From positions 1,860,001-1,924,000 of the forward strand of contig OY730175.1 of the NCBI GenBank assembly GCA_963422465.1: a stretch of 64,000 nucleotides of DNA, written 5' to 3'. Below the pieces are notes generated by a model. It was not told where the DNA came from, searched no databases, and was given only the letters and a program-made list of their open reading frames with translations. Each line of letters begins with the position of its first letter. Within the stretch, counting starts at the first letter, position 1. Below, piece after piece: positions 23,687 through 35,430 of the stretch. Origin of the DNA: Lichina pygmaea (taxonomy: Eukaryota; Ascomycota; Lichinomycetes; Lichinales; Lichinaceae). The position numbers and the translations under genes were made by a program.

Positions 23687-24477
23687 CACGACGATGACTC
23701 TCCAGGCTTCGTTCGGTTTCACGGGCTTGATAGGTCGACTGGCGTCCACGGCCAGGCGCTTGTTCGATGTTGTTCTACGCCGGCTCCTTGCACGGACGAC
23801 GATGATGATGCCGCCCGTACCTGTCCGGGATCTGATGCTGGAGCCTGCTTGATCCTGCTTGACCCCGCCGGCGTCAGATGTGGCAGAGGCCTTCTGGATC
23901 GTGTTGCGTTCGAGGCGGCCGATCGGACGGCCGGCTTCCGTCTGCGGTCGAAGCTCAAGGCGGAATCCCGAGCTGCAGCGTGTTCCGCCACGGCTCCTGG
24001 ATCTGGGATCCAGCAGCGGGGACGCGACCCGGCGAGGCTGTCGCCGTCCGTCGCTGCTGCCTTGGAAACAAGGCGTCGGAGGTGGGAGCCTCAGGCCCTC
24101 CCAGGCTGAGCATAGCTGCCGTCGAGCTACCTCCCTGTTGTTCATATCAGCAGGGACAGCTCCTGGTCCTTCGGTCCTTGCCTTGTAGTAGCCGAGCCTC
24201 GCTGCTACTGTCTTCTCTTCTGCTGTCGTGCGTCTCCTAGATTGCTGCAACGGGATCGTTGTGCCTTGCGCTTGTGCGAGGCAAGCTGCAGCCGCAGTTG
24301 TGTTATATGCTCGGCCTCCACCAGAGTTGAGGCTCTGCTCCGTTTTCTTTCCTTGCCGCCGGAGCTGGCCGGGGTGTGAACATATATCAGCCTCTTGACA
24401 TCTCCCTTCATCGAAAGAGGCCTCACGGTGCAGTGCGCTGCTCGTGTCCTTGTCCAAAAGGAAGCTTGTTGGAGGTG

Positions 24478-24509
24478 TCCAGGGGTCGATTCCCCCGCCG
24501 GGCACTTTC
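24478..24509 (+). other. tRNA 3'-half-like sequence
   Basis: Contains a pol III B-box-like GGGTCGATTCC flanked by G and C runs that could form a T-arm, followed by GCCGGGCAC, like a tRNA acceptor end. No matching 5' half (D-arm, anticodon arm with T33, paired acceptor strand) is visible upstream. It may be a decayed tRNA-derived element, or on the minus strand a primer-binding-site-like relic. Not called as a tRNA gene. Confidence 0.25.
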
Positions 24510-25836
24510 AATAAAATGACTGACACCCTTTCTCCGCAGTCAATTTCACACTATGGGTTGTTGTTCGGTGTGGAGGGCAGGTGACCTAATCGGCCTCGAT
24601 GACTAGACCTTGGTAACTGCGGTTAACGACTGGCGCATTCTTCCCGGCTGCTCCTCTGGCCCAGTCTCCTTTCTATAGTTGCTAACGCGGGCTTGTTCGT
24701 GAACATCAGGCATCCTACATGTGATCTCTGGCGGGAATCCTTTGGTACCCCCGGTAAGCAACCACTTGTCATACAACACCTGGATCACCTCCAACAAGCT
24801 TCTTTTTTGGATCTTTTTTGGTTGTACCTATGTATGGGCGCGCCAATCTGACACCGCCTTGGTCTCGATGGCGAGGCTGGGTCGTCAGTCCGTCATCTCA
24901 TCCATCTCGTCCATCTAGACCGTGTTCCAAAGCTCGATGCGCTGCCCTCCACACAACACCACAATTACCAACATTGTCGCAGCTAGCCACGCTAGCCTAA
25001 ACCATCACAGCTAAAGTACGAGTATCACAGTGATGGCGAAGTCCTGCAACCGTCGAGGGGAGAGGGAGGAAGAGGACGTCGAGTATCCGCCATCATTGAA
25101 CAACCCCAGAACGAGCATCCTGTTCCTCTGTCCGTACAGTGCATACTGATCATGTACTCCACATGGTCGTTCAATATCAGTCAACATTATCATCGTCGTG
25201 GCTATCGTCTTCCTCGTTGCCATCACCAGAGCAAGATCGTCGCCTCATCTTCGCCGTCCTAGCCGTACCCGCTGTCTTTGTCTCCCTCCCCGTCCTCACA
25301 TTCATCCTTCTCCTCCTCCCCTTCTCCGTCTCCGTCTCGAAAGTGCCGTCCCTGGTGCTATCACCGTTCCCGTCCTCGTTCCCAAGATCTCTTCTCATCA
25401 GCTGCCATTCATGCCATCATCCCATAATCCCATCATCCCATCGCCATCGCCATCGCCATCGCCATCGCCGTTGCTCCCGTCGTTCCTGTCATTCCTGTCC
25501 TGGGCCCCGTCTTGATCTTCGTTGCTCGTCCCCGTGCTCGTCCAATCGCGTTCATCGTCGGCACGCGACCGTAAAGGACATTGAGCCACGGCTTGTGCAC
25601 GCACAACATCATCGACCAAAGCCATTATATCTCTATCCATCCATGCGTTGATATGCCAATCATCCATCCACCCATCCATCCGCCCATCGGTCTATATGCA
25701 TACTATACCTGTCAGTCATCTCTTTACGGGCATACCATCCCATCCCCTCCCATCCCTGTCAATCATCCCATCCCTGTCAATCAACCACGTAGTCTGTCCG
25801 GGACGAGTAAAACAACGTCTACTTTTTTGACCGCCC

Positions 25837-26222
25837 GGGGGGGGGGGGGGGGGGGGGGTAAGAAAGTACTCCTCTTTCCCAAGTTGGATCCTCCGAGGTC
25901 GAGTCTTCTCCCCCCCCTCAATATTGGGATCAATTGCTAAAAGTGCTGATGTAGTCCGTTCTTTTTCCCTCCCCGTTTCCGAGCTCTGTCGTTCTGTGCG
26001 AGAGAGAGAAAGAAAGATGGATAAGAAACCCCCCCCCCCCCCCCCCCCCAACCCAAAGAAATCCTGCGAGAAAAAGAACTCTGTGATGAAGGAATTACTG
26101 TACTTGCGACTGAGAGAAAGAGCTTCTTGCGAGAAGGGGATCGTGCGAGAAAGCTACCTGCGAGAAGGGATCATCCTGCAAAGAAACAAAGTCGTGCCAG
26201 ACACAATCGATTCTGCGAGAGA

Positions 26223-26271
<49 letters not shown>

Positions 26272-26344
26272 CTTGCGAGAAATGATTCTGCCTCCCGACT
26301 CTATCCCTACTGAAGCCAAATATGATACAACCCCCCCCCCCCCC
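25837..26344. repeat. Cluster of poly-G and poly-C runs (22, 21 and 14 nt)
   Basis: G run at 25837-25858, C runs at 26029-26049 and 26331-26344. The last lies three bases beyond the MIC19 stop codon, so on that gene's strand it is a G run in the 3' UTR. The G and C runs are in opposite sense. Confidence 0.95.
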
Positions 26345-26347
26345 TTT

Positions 26348-27262
26348 TTACAGAGCCCTGTCGACAAAATCCTCCTCTAGCCTAGCAACCTCCTTCTTGA
26401 AAGCAGCGACCTCGTTCCAACAGTCGAGCGGCCGACGATCGTTGGCGCCAAGACATTCGACGACGGCCTCTCTCGCCTTCTTGACGGCCGGATCCAGCTC
26501 GCGAACCTTCTTGCGCCCGTCGAGCCGCGCTCTCAACGCGCCAATCTCTTCCTTCAGCGCTGGACTCGTCAAGTCACCGCTGCCGGCGCCGTCGGCCGAG
26601 GACGAGCCGTCGAGGGGGATGGGTGTCGTTTCTGGAAAGCCCCGCGGCGCGGAAGCCGCCGCCGCCGCCGCCGCCGCTGCTGCCTGGGCGGACGCTGACG
26701 AGTTGATCTGTTGCTCGACGTCCCGTAGCCTGTTCGCCTCTTGTTCTTCCAGTCTCCGTAGCTCGTCCGTGACCCGTGATTGGATCACCTTCTCGAGCGC
26801 TTTTTCTCGCGTCGAGTCGCTCTGGTCGCAGCGTCAGCCGCGTACGTCCGTCACGTTGGGTCTTGCCGCGATGATCTACGACACGGCCATCAAACAGCCG
26901 GAGGATGGGGAGGCTCGTACCTCTGGACTGGCCTGCAACGAGTTTATCATCTGTGGAGAGAAACGGACGGGTGATTCACTAGTAGCATCCGTCAGTCTGG
27001 ACAATCCAACTGTCTGCCGGATTCAACGCGGTGGTCGCAAAGAGCAAGGTGCATGTAGATCGATCCGACGCAATGCGCCACAGCTGTCCACCTCCTTTTT
27101 CAGAATGCCAAACTCTCGACATGTTGTGCAGGCGCTCGAAGAACGACGACGAGAACATCAACGGATGGCAGCACGATCAACCTATGAAACGGAGAGCATA
27201 TACCTCGTAAAAACATACTGCGAGCTCTGTCCAGACGCCGGCTTCGAAGCGGATGATCCCAT
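26348..27262 (-). CDS. MIC19: MICOS complex subunit MIC19 (DUF1690 family)
   Basis: Three minus-strand exons: 27204-27262, 26921-26978 and 26348-26821; 196 aa, all junctions in frame (introns 225 and 99 bp). MGSSASKP at the N-terminus fits an N-myristoylation signal, as known for MIC19/CHCHD3. Exon 2 gives SESPVRFSPQMINSLQASPE and exon 3 continues SDSTREKALEKVIQSRVTDE with LRRLEEQEANRL, the family's conserved start. The C-terminus has REAVVECLGANDRRPLDCWN, where the Cys pair echoes the CHCH domain, then EVARLEEDFVDRAL. A poly-Ala tract of about ten residues sits mid-protein in a variable linker. The product helps hold cristae junctions at the inner mitochondrial membrane. The short 5' exons rest on splice signals and family order. 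Confidence 0.9.
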
Positions 27263-28142
27263 GGCCGGCGGGCGCGTTTGGATAGATTGTCGTCCGCTGC
27301 TGCAGTGGCTTGGCAGTTCCCAGACGTTTCTTGCTCCGTTATCCCCCAGTCGTTCCTTCCCCCAAAAGCTCCCCGAGGCAACGACTGCCCCTCACACAGC
27401 TCACAGCTCACAGCTCACAGCTCACAGCTCACAGCTCACAGCTCACAGCTGTCCACTTCCCTCGCCTCGCCCTTTCGCGGCGCTTCGCTCTCGAAAGCAG
27501 CGGCAGCGGCAGCAGCAGCAGCCCACAAGGATCGTAATGCGCCGACTCCCTGGAGCTCGTCGGGCAAGGCAGCTGCTTCCCAAGCGTGTTGGGCCCTAGA
27601 CAGTACGGTACGGTGCCGTAACCGTCGTGGCTTCGATGTCGTACTGTAGCGCGTGTAGGTACGAACTACGGTACGGTATCGTAGAAAGGGAAAGAAGGGA
27701 CGCGCTGAGCTCGGTGCTTTGGGCAGAGGTTGATGCGTGCCACGGACAGAGTTCAATGGGGAGTAGGCGCCTCGCTGATGTCGGCCAATGCTTGACTTCT
27801 TCGATGCACCTCGTCTTGGCTGATGTGGTGTGGTAGGAAGTACCTTACGTACGTACAGTACTACGTACTAGCTTGTAGATTGGGCGCCACTAGTGCTATT
27901 GCTAGGCATGCCGCATCACTGTGAAGACTAAGGGACACCTACAGTACGCACTGCTACGCTACGAGTACGTACACGCTTCTGCAGGCCGGAAATGGCTTAC
28001 AGTACGGAAGGTACGTATGTACTGTACGTTGGACATGACTAAGCAGACCCACATGCCAACAGTCGGGCCTTCGATGGCGACCCTCCTCGCTCTCGTACGG
28101 TAGCTGCCCTAGCGTGCCTGGCTACGTACAGTACGTGCTCAT
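27263..28142. other. Spacer with a CAGCTCA minisatellite and GTAC-rich sequence
   Basis: A 7-bp CAGCTCA tandem of about eight copies lies at 27396-27450. TACGTACGTAC-type palindromes occur at 27844-27872, 27964-28030 and 28122-28136. No gene was recognised. Confidence 0.6.
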
Positions 28143-29003
28143 CTAATCAACGAGAATCCTCCTCACAAGCACGGCGCCCGAAGGTCTCAAACGTCGATAG
28201 TATCCCTCGATCCTGTCACCAATCTCGAAGCCTCTGCCTCGATACCACTCGAGTGCGTCCTCGTTCTTTTCCCACACGTGCGCGTAGATTTCCGTGACGT
28301 CGCTCTGTCCGTCGACGACGGCAGTCTTTGAGGTGTCTCTCCGTCCTGTGCTGGAACTCGAGCTTGCAGTGAGCGAGTTCCCCCTGTGCTCCTCGCCGTG
28401 CCCCTCATCTTGCTCGTCGTCTCGCACAGACCCCGTCGTGACCCACAGCACAATCTCGTCCAGCAGATGCGTCGCGATGCCGAGCGACCGATAGGGAGCC
28501 TGCACCGCCAGCGTCTGGACGTATATCTTTCTTCTCTTGCCGTTTGCCATCTTCTGCTGGTGCTGCTGCTTGGCTCTGTCGGCCAAGGAAGGCGCATGAG
28601 CACCCGAGAACGTAGAAAGACGGGGTGTCATCGGCCGTGTTGTCGCCGCGGAGCCAGATAGGTAGGAAGAAGCAGGGACAGGAACGTCTTCGTAGCGACA
28701 TCGTATGCCGCCAACGATCTTTCCTGGGGTACTGTCGTCGTCGTCACCCTCATCCTCATTCTTATCAGCAACTCTCCTTCTTTTCCTCTTCTCGCGCACG
28801 ACCGCGACCCGGGTCAATTCGGCGACGGCCGGGTCCGAGAGAACATCGCGATAGAACGCGTCCGGGTAGGGAATAGGCAGGAGCACGGTGTTGAGACGGC
28901 GCAGACCGGATAGATGATCCTCGCACGTGCATCTCTGGACGATGATGTCCGGCGGCAACGGGCGACTGGCGTTTCTGGTGCTAGGTGTTGGGAGCGAGGC
29001 CAT
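28143..29003 (-). CDS. NAA50: N-alpha-acetyltransferase NAA50-like (GNAT family)
   Basis: Single open frame of 286 aa with ATG at 29003. The GNAT acetyl-CoA motif is at residues 160-186: KIYVQTLAVQAPYRSLGIAT, with the R-x-x-G-x-A loop at 172-177. The C-terminal substrate-side motif is VTEIYAHVWEKNEDALEWYR, then RGFEIGDRIEGYYRRL, the order found in NAA50/San. The N-terminus has LSGLRRLNTVLLPIPYPDAF, also typical. It is longer than animal NAA50 (about 170 aa) through three low-complexity inserts at about 70-92, 105-155 and 191-230. Members acetylate nascent N-termini, often with NatA, and support sister chromatid cohesion; activity here is inferred from the family. Confidence 0.88.
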   Translation of the reverse strand: MASLPTPSTRNASRPLPPDIIVQRCTCEDHLSGLRRLNTVLLPIPYPDAFYRDVLSDPAVAELTRVAVVREKRKRRRVADKNEDEGDDDDSTPGKIVGGIRCRYEDVPVPASSYLSGSAATTRPMTPRLSTFSGAHAPSLADRAKQQHQQKMANGKRRKIYVQTLAVQAPYRSLGIATHLLDEIVLWVTTGSVRDDEQDEGHGEEHRGNSLTASSSSSTGRRDTSKTAVVDGQSDVTEIYAHVWEKNEDALEWYRGRGFEIGDRIEGYYRRLRPSGAVLVRRILVD

Positions 29004-30708
29004 TGATCGTCGTGACGACGATGCCGGAACGCTTGTCCCGGGTCGGTACTGTCACAGATCAATGTGTCTTGCGGGGCCGTGGTTGCTCTGAACGTCCAAC
29101 GTTTTCGCTTGACAACCTTCTTCTCCCCAAAGGCGGTGAGATGCTCGCCGGATCTACCTAACAAAGCTCTAGTTAGAGGTTGTGGTAAGCTCCGCGTTTG
29201 CGCCGAATATCGATTTGTGTGTACAGGAACTTTGGTCACGTACTCATCAACCCTTCCGTGACTTGACCGTCGGAGCCGACTGCAGACCGTATGCTACAGT
29301 CTTCACAAAGACGTGTTGATTTCCAAACCGACTCATGTTCAGTACAGAACATACGGAGTACTGTCCCTCTACCACAGAGTCCTACATGAGCCTCGACGTA
29401 TGCTCTCGACAACAAAGCTCACCAGGCAGACACTCCACGGCACCGTGCCACATCCACAGACGAGATATCGCATTCTTCAAGAATGAAATAAGAACGACTA
29501 GTAGAAGTGACAACAACCGTCGTTGATTCTAGAGGTAATTATGGATTGAGCGACAAGTGAGGAGCCCGAGAGCAAGCTCTAATTTTCGGAGAGTGACTTC
29601 CGTCTTGTTCGAGAGTAATAAAGTAATGGTGATGCCTTGTATGTTAGTATACATACTGAGTGCTTGCACGATGAGGTGGTCATTGATGTGCGATGGCCAT
29701 TAATAATGCACTTGTATTCGTATGCTTGTAGTCACGATTTTTTTATTATTTATTATTTATTTTATTCTTACTCTGATTTGGCTGGTGAGCCATGCAGAAC
29801 TTCTAGATACATGCTTATTTTCTTAGAAAACCTTTGGAGGAATAAAAACTGAGACTTGGGTAAGACTAGGGAAATATCTGAAAGAATATGTAGTGTCTGA
29901 AGAAAATGAAAATCACAGAGATGATAGGCTTTCTGACAAGAGTTGGTGTGCTAAGTTGAACTGGTCTAGTCTTTTCAAAGACACAAACCAGTTGTAGTCA
30001 CGATACACTGGCATGGAGACGTAGATAGAAGAGCGGCTTGATCGCCCCACCCCACCATCGTCCTTGTTATTTTTCGACACCACTAGATGATCAAGCAAGG
30101 ACCGACTGAAAGACTCACATTCCAATCTGTATGACAAGAGACGAACAGACTCTACAAGGGCGACGACTCGTTCGGGGAGTCTCAAGTTGTCATTGGGCTT
30201 TCTAATACCATCTAGGAGATGATCAGATCGATATAGGATATGGTTCCTTTATCTAGCCGCTCGTCGTTATAGTTGAATAAGTGTGAATGTAGAAAGAGGT
30301 GTGGGTATCCAAGTGTATGTGCAAAAAAGGCATTGAGAGAAAGGGGAAGAAAGAAAGAATAGAAGATAGAAAGCAAAAGTAATAGATCCGTAAGAGAAGA
30401 TTGGACACTGAAACAGGGGAATGGTAAGTAGGTTGGTTGGCAAGAGGGAAACAGAACTAACCACCACAAACGCCGGGGATTGTGGATATCGCATCACCAA
30501 CGATGACGACCGCCTCGCTAATGCTTCAAAGACCAGGAGGAGGGAGGAGGAGGGAGGAGGAGGGAGGAGGTGTCTCGGTTGATCTGTGATCGTCTCCGCA
30601 GACATTGATGTCGATATCGACGTCGACAGCCAACGTGGGATGAGGGCATGAGGAGAGGGACGGTATGAAACGAAGGATGGCACGGAGAAGATGAAGAGAG
30701 GATCCCCG
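29004..30708. other. Spacer without a recognised gene
   Basis: AT-rich sequence around 29730-29770, short frames only, and a GGAGGAGGGA-type purine minisatellite at about 30536-30570. It lies between the 5' end of NAA50 and the 3' end of the ferric reductase gene. Confidence 0.5.
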
Positions 30709-33149
30709 TCACAGGGCAAAATCCTCATAGTGCAGATAAATCTCGTCTCTCAGGGGATTGTGGAGCACCTCGCGCTGCAGACCGGCGACGGTCCTCGCGA
30801 CGTCGGTGCGCATGCTGGGCGGACCGCACACGAAGACGCAGCTGCGCTTGCCAAAGTCGCTGGCAAAGTCCTTGAGCATGTACGGGATGTCGGGTCGGCC
30901 GTACTCGACGTTCCAGCCGTTGCGCTGCTTGACCCCCGACACGCCAAAGGCGAAGCGCATGAGGTTCTTCTGGAACAGCGTCGGCGTCGACGGGAAGCCA
31001 AAGTCAAAGTTTGCCTGGGGCGGCCGAATCGGGACGCCGCCGCCGCCGCCGTTGCCGCCACTGCCAAGCTCGACGCCGAGACCGAGCTCGAGCGAGGGCT
31101 TCTGTCGCGTGTGAGCCGGCTTCGGAGGCTTGATGTGCTGCGTCGAGGGCAAGGCCGCAATGTCGTCCTCGTTCTCGCGTCGCAGCTCCCGCTCTCGGTC
31201 GACGTTTCCGTCAGCGGCGTCGCGGACGATGGCGGAGCTGCGCTTGCTCGCGATGCCCTGCGCGAAGTCGTTGATCTTCTCGCTCCCGAAGAGGCCGCTG
31301 ATCGGCCGCTGGGCCTTGGGCGGCGCCGAGCCCGACTGTCGCTTGGCCGACGTCACGAAGAACTGGCACTCGACCGAATCGAGCGGGGCGTGCTCGCGGC
31401 AGATGCGTAGCTCCTCATTGAACCACTCCATCGCCTCGAGCCTCCTGACGGCCCAGACGACCTGCACCTTCTTCGTCACCGCCTTGCCGTCTCGCATGCG
31501 CTTGACCAGATCCAAGACGTGGCTGACGAGCGCCGTGATGCCGCTGCCGCCGCCGATCAGCACCACGTTGTCGAACGAATCGAGACTTCGGCGCATGCCT
31601 CCGTAAGGCCCGTCGACGAAGGCCCGGTAGGTTTGCTCCGGCCCCCTCTCGAGCGCCGTGTCGAGCACCTTCCGGGTGAATCCGCCGTACGGGTTGAAGA
31701 CGAGGGCCATGTCCCGGTACTGCTCGCCGAACTCGGAGGGAAAGTCGTCGGAGCAGAGAGAGGCGACGGTGAAGGGGTGGTTTTCGAAGATCGAGATGGC
31801 CGGGATGCGCAGATACACGAACTGACCGGGCTTCCACCGGACCTGCGTGGGGATCGTGATCCTGATGGCGTTCTCGGGGAGGAGCGTGATGGCGGCCTCG
31901 TCGCCGACGAGCCACGACGCACGCCACGGGTTGGCCCAGTTGAGCTTGAAGATCCGGAAGATGTAGCTCGAGAGCCAGATCGCCACCGTCGCCCAGAGAT
32001 AGTGCCACGACGTCAGGTAGTTTTGACAGTGCCAGAAGAGCAGTCCCGTGAACGCGATCGCCGCCGGAACATGGAGGGCGATGAACAGTTCGTACATCCA
32101 GGACCGGAGAAACGGCAGGGACGCGACGCAGAGCCAGATGAGAGTGACGAGGCACGCGATGCCTGCAAGTCAACGTCAGCTCCGCGACTTCGACGCAGGG
32201 CGACCCGTCAATCCAGCAGGAACGAGCGCCAGGCCTTACCGGTGGTGTAGACAAGCGTCTCCTCGGCGAAATAGCTCTTGAAGACCTCCATCGCGCCCTT
32301 CTCACCGGCCGGCTGGACGTAAAAGGGCACGGCGTGCACGAGGCTCAGGAACAGGATCAGATGGCCAGCCCAGCGGTGGAACTTGTTGAGCCGCTCGTGG
32401 CCGATGCCGGTCACGAAGGAGACGGCGTTGGCCTTCATGCTCGTCGCCATGATCCAGGGCATCACGGCGACGGCGAGCATGCCGGCTCGGATGGCCAGGG
32501 GCGGCGAGCCGTATCGGATCGATTCGTGGTAGAGAGGCCGAGGAAGGAAGGCGTAGAGGGTCACGAAGACGAGGGCGCCGAAGGCGACCATCATGGAACC
32601 GACCGAGGGAAAGACGAAGACATGCTTCCGCCAGCGCAGGTTGGGCACGGGCCGATAGAGCAGCCAACGGACGGCGGCGATAGTCTTGTTGAGCGGTCCG
32701 ATGGTCGAGAGGGTCGACTCGGCCTTGGGCGGCTTCGGAACATCTCCGGGTCGGGGAAAGAGGCCGGCCGAGGTCTTGGACGTGTCGAGGGCCTTCATCT
32801 CGTAGTCCGTCGCCGGCGAGGACGACATCGACGCCAGTTGCTCGTCCTTGTACCACGCCGTCCGCATCTTGTCCCTCCAATAGTTGAAGAAGCTCGCGAC
32901 GGCCGTGAGGACCAAAAGGATGATGCAGAAGTACGTCCAGCCCAGCGCATACTTGCCGGCCTCTTGCCACGGATCCTGCTCGCTGGCCGCGATCAGACCC
33001 GGGGAGCTGGTCTCGTTGACGGGGATGAAGACTCTCTTCGCCAACGACAGTGGCTCTGCGACCTCGTCGGTCGCGAAGTCTAGCGCGGCGTCCAAGTCTC
33101 GGCCAACGATCCCGAGCCCATGTGCGACGGCATGGCCCAGCGAGGGCAT
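30709..33149 (-). CDS. Ferric reductase (FRE family), transmembrane flavocytochrome
   Basis: Two minus-strand exons, 32240-33149 and 30709-32162, 77-bp intron, 787 aa. The chosen ATG at 33149 (MPSLGHAVAHGLG) is the first in frame with good context; a GTG-led extension upstream is ignored. Heme ligands fit the family spacing: His258 and His272 in one helix, His334 and His348 in another, each pair 14 apart. The FAD site is HPFTVAS at about 431-437, the NADPH sites GGGSGIT at about 507-513 and CGPPSM at about 749-754. A long low-complexity insert (about residues 595-680) lies between the NADPH motifs. It should reduce extracellular Fe(III) or Cu(II) using cytosolic NADPH. No permease or multicopper oxidase is adjacent, so no iron-uptake cluster is evident. 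Confidence 0.92.
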
Positions 33150-35430
33150 GTTGAGACCGGCGCCTTGGCGGTGACGACGACGTCCTGCCGTCGCGGTTGC
33201 GCGGGTCTTCAATCCTCTCTGGAGGACGATCACGATGCGATTCGAAGGGGGCGCATCTGCCGATGATTCGAATCCTGCGCCACCAGGACGACCGGGTCTG
33301 CCTGACGGGAGACGGCGCACAGGATCCGAGCTGGCTATGTCCACCAATGTCGCTGCCAATTCGTAAGACCACCAAGTCCGGTCCGGAGGGTCGCGAGCGG
33401 GGATTAAAAGCTGATATCGATCAGGATGTGCGCTCGATGTGACCGAAAGGGTGCCAGACCCTGGGACGGCGTCGACGAGACGGTAGAGAATGTGGTCGGG
33501 ACGACGGCTATGTCGGATCGGACTTCACCCGAGTGAAGCTCACGCAGCGATCGCAGAAAAGAGGATTGTCGGCGGAAGGAGCGCGAGCATGCTCGGGCGA
33601 GCGTGCCGACGGATATAGGGACATGGGTCATTGATTCGAACGAAGCAGGCGACGCCAGCGTCGCGGGACGACAGGCACCAGGTTGGATGAAGCTCTGGCC
33701 AGTGGGGCTTCTGGGTCAGGCGCCGGGCGGGACTCTGGCGAACCTTGAACCGAGTGGTCCACTGCGCCATTCTGCAGCACAGGCCAATCCGATGCTCCTA
33801 GTGGCCGTCGTCTAGACGGCACTACCGTCCAGCGCAACGGTCGTGTAGATACATACGTACGCACGTATCGCAACGTACGTATAGCGCCGTCGGTCGACCT
33901 CTCGCATGAAAGACGCCGCCGGAAGGTTGAATCCGGCCTGGATTGGGGCGGGAGCAAATATCCACGCCGGAACATGGATCGACGTCTGCCCTGACGGCCC
34001 AGCCGTTCTGCGGTCACGGAATCCCAGTCAACGACGTTCCCGTATTGCAGGCTGCGTCGCGCTAAGGCACTCCTCTCCAGGAGCGCAGCCCGTCTAAATT
34101 CCACCGGAAAAGTGTGCTTCTGGCCGAGGCCGCAAGTAGACCTCCTTGCGCCGCACGTCGAGTGGACATCGATGACGTTCTTCCCGGACCCGGAGACGAT
34201 GGCGCGGGCAAGCCAGCGGTGGCGAGAGATTTGTTGGAGAGCGACATTCGAATATGCAGTGTCTGGGCCGGACAGATCCCATTCTCGATTCAAGTCTCTC
34301 GAAGCGTTTCGAGATTCTGTTCCAGTCTCGATCGCGCTGCTGCCATCATCAACCTCGGTCACACCACGAGCAGCTCATCACATCACATGACATCACAACG
34401 ATACTCAGGACATAGGTACCTCGTACTTCTGATACCGCAGATGCTCTCCGCCCCTTAGGGTAGTTCGATCCGGTATAGCGTTGAGCGGCATGACTGATCA
34501 ACCGGCGTCGGCATCGCGGTCAAAGCAGGACTTGGCCTACGACATGTCCCCTGCATAGCATGCCGCCTGCTGCCGATCGGACGATGGTCAAAAGCTTTCA
34601 ACGAGTAACATGAATCCTTTAGCCGCCAGACCCCATCGTCACCGAACCACGGGAAAGAACCTGGACGATCACATCCCAGCATGCCCCCGAGATTTTAGAT
34701 AACAGAGCCCAAGAGAACCTGATTACTCGTAGATTGCGCCGTTGCTGTCTTCACACTCCATATCTTGACAAGTACATACGTACACACGTAAAGTACGTAC
34801 GGAGTACGAGTACAGTACGGAGTACGGCTGCCAACTTGATGTTTGACATGCGGACTGGTACATAGGTACTTCTAGACCACGTGATACATGGCTAGGCTGG
34901 TCACATGATTATGATTATATAAGCATATCGGTACCGTTGTACCTCGTATCTCGTCCTCGTCCCTTGCATTAGACGCCGGCCTTGATTATCGATAAGCGCA
35001 TAAACGCCCGTGAAACTCTAGAGGCGCCGAGCTGCTCGGATCGCGACTGCTGCATTCCCCTCTTACGAGTACTCCGCAGAGCTGGCTGGAGTGGGGCGAG
35101 TGCTCTTTCGATCCCTGAGCACATTTCAGTGAGATCAATTTGTCGCCGGGTTGGCGGCATCGTCATCCCCTCGATGCTGTCACTGTCCGCTGCTACTGCC
35201 TTACAGTAGCTGCATGAGAGAGGACCACGCGGCTGCCTGCTATGCTATGAGAGCATACGAGTACAACCAGTGCCCTCTTGGACTGAGGATATACGACCTC
35301 CGCTAGCTCTAGCGGAACGGCACTTGTCCTGCAACCTCTCCCAAGCGCGCACGAGCTTGGGCAGCATCATATTTCACAGTCTGCTGTACATACGTACGCA
35401 CGCACCCACGTACGGTATATCACCCCCGCA
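33150..35430. other. Divergent spacer between ferric reductase and RRP43
   Basis: Should contain both promoters. TACGTACG-type palindromes occur at 33850-33885, 34772-34822 and 35386-35412. I saw no ATCWGATAA-type GATA site that would mark iron regulation. Frames on the minus strand (33628-34362) look non-coding. Confidence 0.5.

Larger units (their letters stand above)
21531..26347. other. Long intergenic region rich in simple repeats
   Basis: No gene recognised over almost 5 kb. It holds G runs at 21981-21998 and 22141-22161, GTACGTAC-type palindromes at 22674-22688 and 23093-23165, a 10-bp tandem (CTGTGGCGGC/CTGCGGCGGT) at about 23619-23686, a hexamer GCCATC repeat at about 25442-25470, CATC-type repeats at 25635-25690, a G run at 25837-25858, a C run at 26029-26049, scattered TGCGAGAA copies at 26066-26282 and a GA run at 26222-26268. 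Long frames on either strand follow repeat composition rather than any domain. Confidence 0.5.

Noticed and set aside
23501-24526. 341-codon minus-strand frame
   Set aside because: No ATG at its start, includes the 10-bp tandem repeat, and no domain is visible; long frames are expected by chance in this GC-rich DNA.
25139-25651. 170-codon plus-strand frame
   Set aside because: Driven by CATC/GCCATC microsatellites; His/Arg/Ser-rich.
33258-33285. ATTCGAATCC followed by GCGCCACCA, tRNA-like
   Set aside because: No T-stem pairing and no cloverleaf upstream; probably chance.
32208-33375. Longer N-terminal extension and overlapping frame of the ferric reductase
   Set aside because: The extension upstream of 33149 has no ATG start and is Arg/Pro-rich; the overlapping frame is a shadow.
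33628-34362. 244-codon minus-strand frame upstream of the ferric reductase
   Set aside because: Arg-rich, no domain, crosses GTAC palindromes in a likely promoter region.
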